NCBI RefSeq assembly: GCF_002410825.1
Contig: NZ_DHOS01000041.1
Span: 25,760-65,765 of the forward strand
Reading direction: 5' to 3'
DNA from: Proteiniphilum sp. UBA5384
Lineage (GTDB): Bacteria; Bacteroidota; Bacteroidia; Bacteroidales; Dysgonomonadaceae
DNA length: 40,006 bases
The notes beneath the pieces are model-generated. The model saw nothing but the letters and a program-made list of their open reading frames with translations. It was not told where the DNA came from and made no database searches. Of this stretch, positions 39,822 to 40,006 are shown piece by piece. How positions within the stretch are numbered: the stretch's first letter is position 1; the number at the start of each line of letters is the position of its first letter. Position numbers and translations under genes: made by a program.

Positions 39822-40006
39822 ATGACTTACAGATGGAATTATTTACCCCTTACAAACGACCAAAAAAATAAAAAAAATGAACTAGAGAAAGAATTGAATT
39901 TACATCCCGTTCTTGTTGATTTGCTTATCAAAAGAGGTATAGAGACAAAGGAAGAAGCCATTGCATTTTTATATCCCAGATTAAAGGATTTGCATGACCC
40001 TTTTCT
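39822..40006 (+). CDS. recJ: Single-stranded-DNA-specific exonuclease RecJ, N-terminal part
   Basis: Runs off the right edge; 61 complete codons are visible. The start MTYRWNYLPLTNDQKNKKNE, followed by LHPVLVDLLIKRGIETKEEA and FLYPRLKDLHDPF, is the typical N-terminus of Bacteroidales RecJ, with the conserved LLIKRG and DLHDPF. RecJ is a 5'-3' single-strand exonuclease for recombination and base-excision repair. The DHH catalytic motifs lie beyond the window, so the assignment rests on this short part only. Confidence 0.85.
   Translation, partial: MTYRWNYLPLTNDQKNKKNELEKELNLHPVLVDLLIKRGIETKEEAIAFLYPRLKDLHDPF

Noticed and set aside
1..40006. CRISPR array, prophage, insertion sequence, toxin-antitoxin or defence genes
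   Set aside because: No regularly spaced direct repeats, transposase, integrase, phage structural or nuclease/toxin pairs were recognised anywhere in the window.

Overview
The window is ordinary chromosomal DNA of a Bacteroidota, most likely Bacteroidales. The evidence is an OmpH-OmpH-BamA-UppS-DUF6089 envelope cluster, families largely restricted to this phylum (DUF4294, DUF6242, NigD-like, long NusB), a YgiQ radical SAM protein, and promoters matching the phylum -7 element TAnnTTTG upstream of most transcription units. Several proteins and the intergenic repeat style suggest a Dysgonomonadaceae-like member (Proteiniphilum or Petrimonas type). That family assignment is an impression, not a computed result.

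Layout. 1-1500: end of a small DNA-binding-like protein and a DUF2007-Usp-Usp stress protein, closed by a bidirectional terminator. 1556-6936 (minus): envelope biogenesis operon DUF6089-uppS-bamA-ompH-ompH. 7039-9568 (minus): DUF6242 lipoprotein and ribD, on separate promoters. 9593-12767 (plus): prmC-recX-comF with overlapping ends, then pyrE and a SRPBCC protein joined by an ATGA overlap. 12917-18945 (minus): NigD-like lipoprotein, YgiQ and SulP transporter (overlapping pair), and two tandem DUF4294 paralogues. 19150-24738 (plus): acyl-CoA synthetase, leuS and a YitT membrane protein. 24751-30829 (minus): fused FAD/Fe-S oxidoreductase, a small winged-helix protein, and the operon nusB-yajC-ybbR-coaE. 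31173-32815 (plus): rplY-pth-S4 protein. 32829-33548 (minus): ComB-like phosphatase. 33784-36347 (plus): maf, aspartate kinase, CYTH protein. 36372-39517 (minus): hflX, a small outer-membrane barrel protein, mnmA. The window ends in the start of recJ (plus).

Functionally the region is dominated by housekeeping: outer-membrane assembly and lipid carrier synthesis, translation and tRNA modification (leuS, pth, mnmA, rplY, prmC, hflX), recombination (recX, recJ, comF), and nucleotide, cofactor and amino-acid synthesis (pyrE, ribD, coaE, aspartate kinase). I see no rRNA, tRNA, CRISPR array, insertion sequence, prophage or defence island.

I did not find a convincing new multi-gene system. The most interesting signals are small: a duplicated DUF4294 gene whose promoter was duplicated too, with a 13-codon leader ORF created in one copy; an aspartate kinase of the type usually linked to ectoine clusters, with no ectoine genes nearby; a composite intergenic repeat next to mnmA; tandem 21-bp repeats upstream of hflX; and a 24-bp divergent gap between ribD and prmC. 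Start codons were often moved inward from the longest ORF; the reasons are given per gene.
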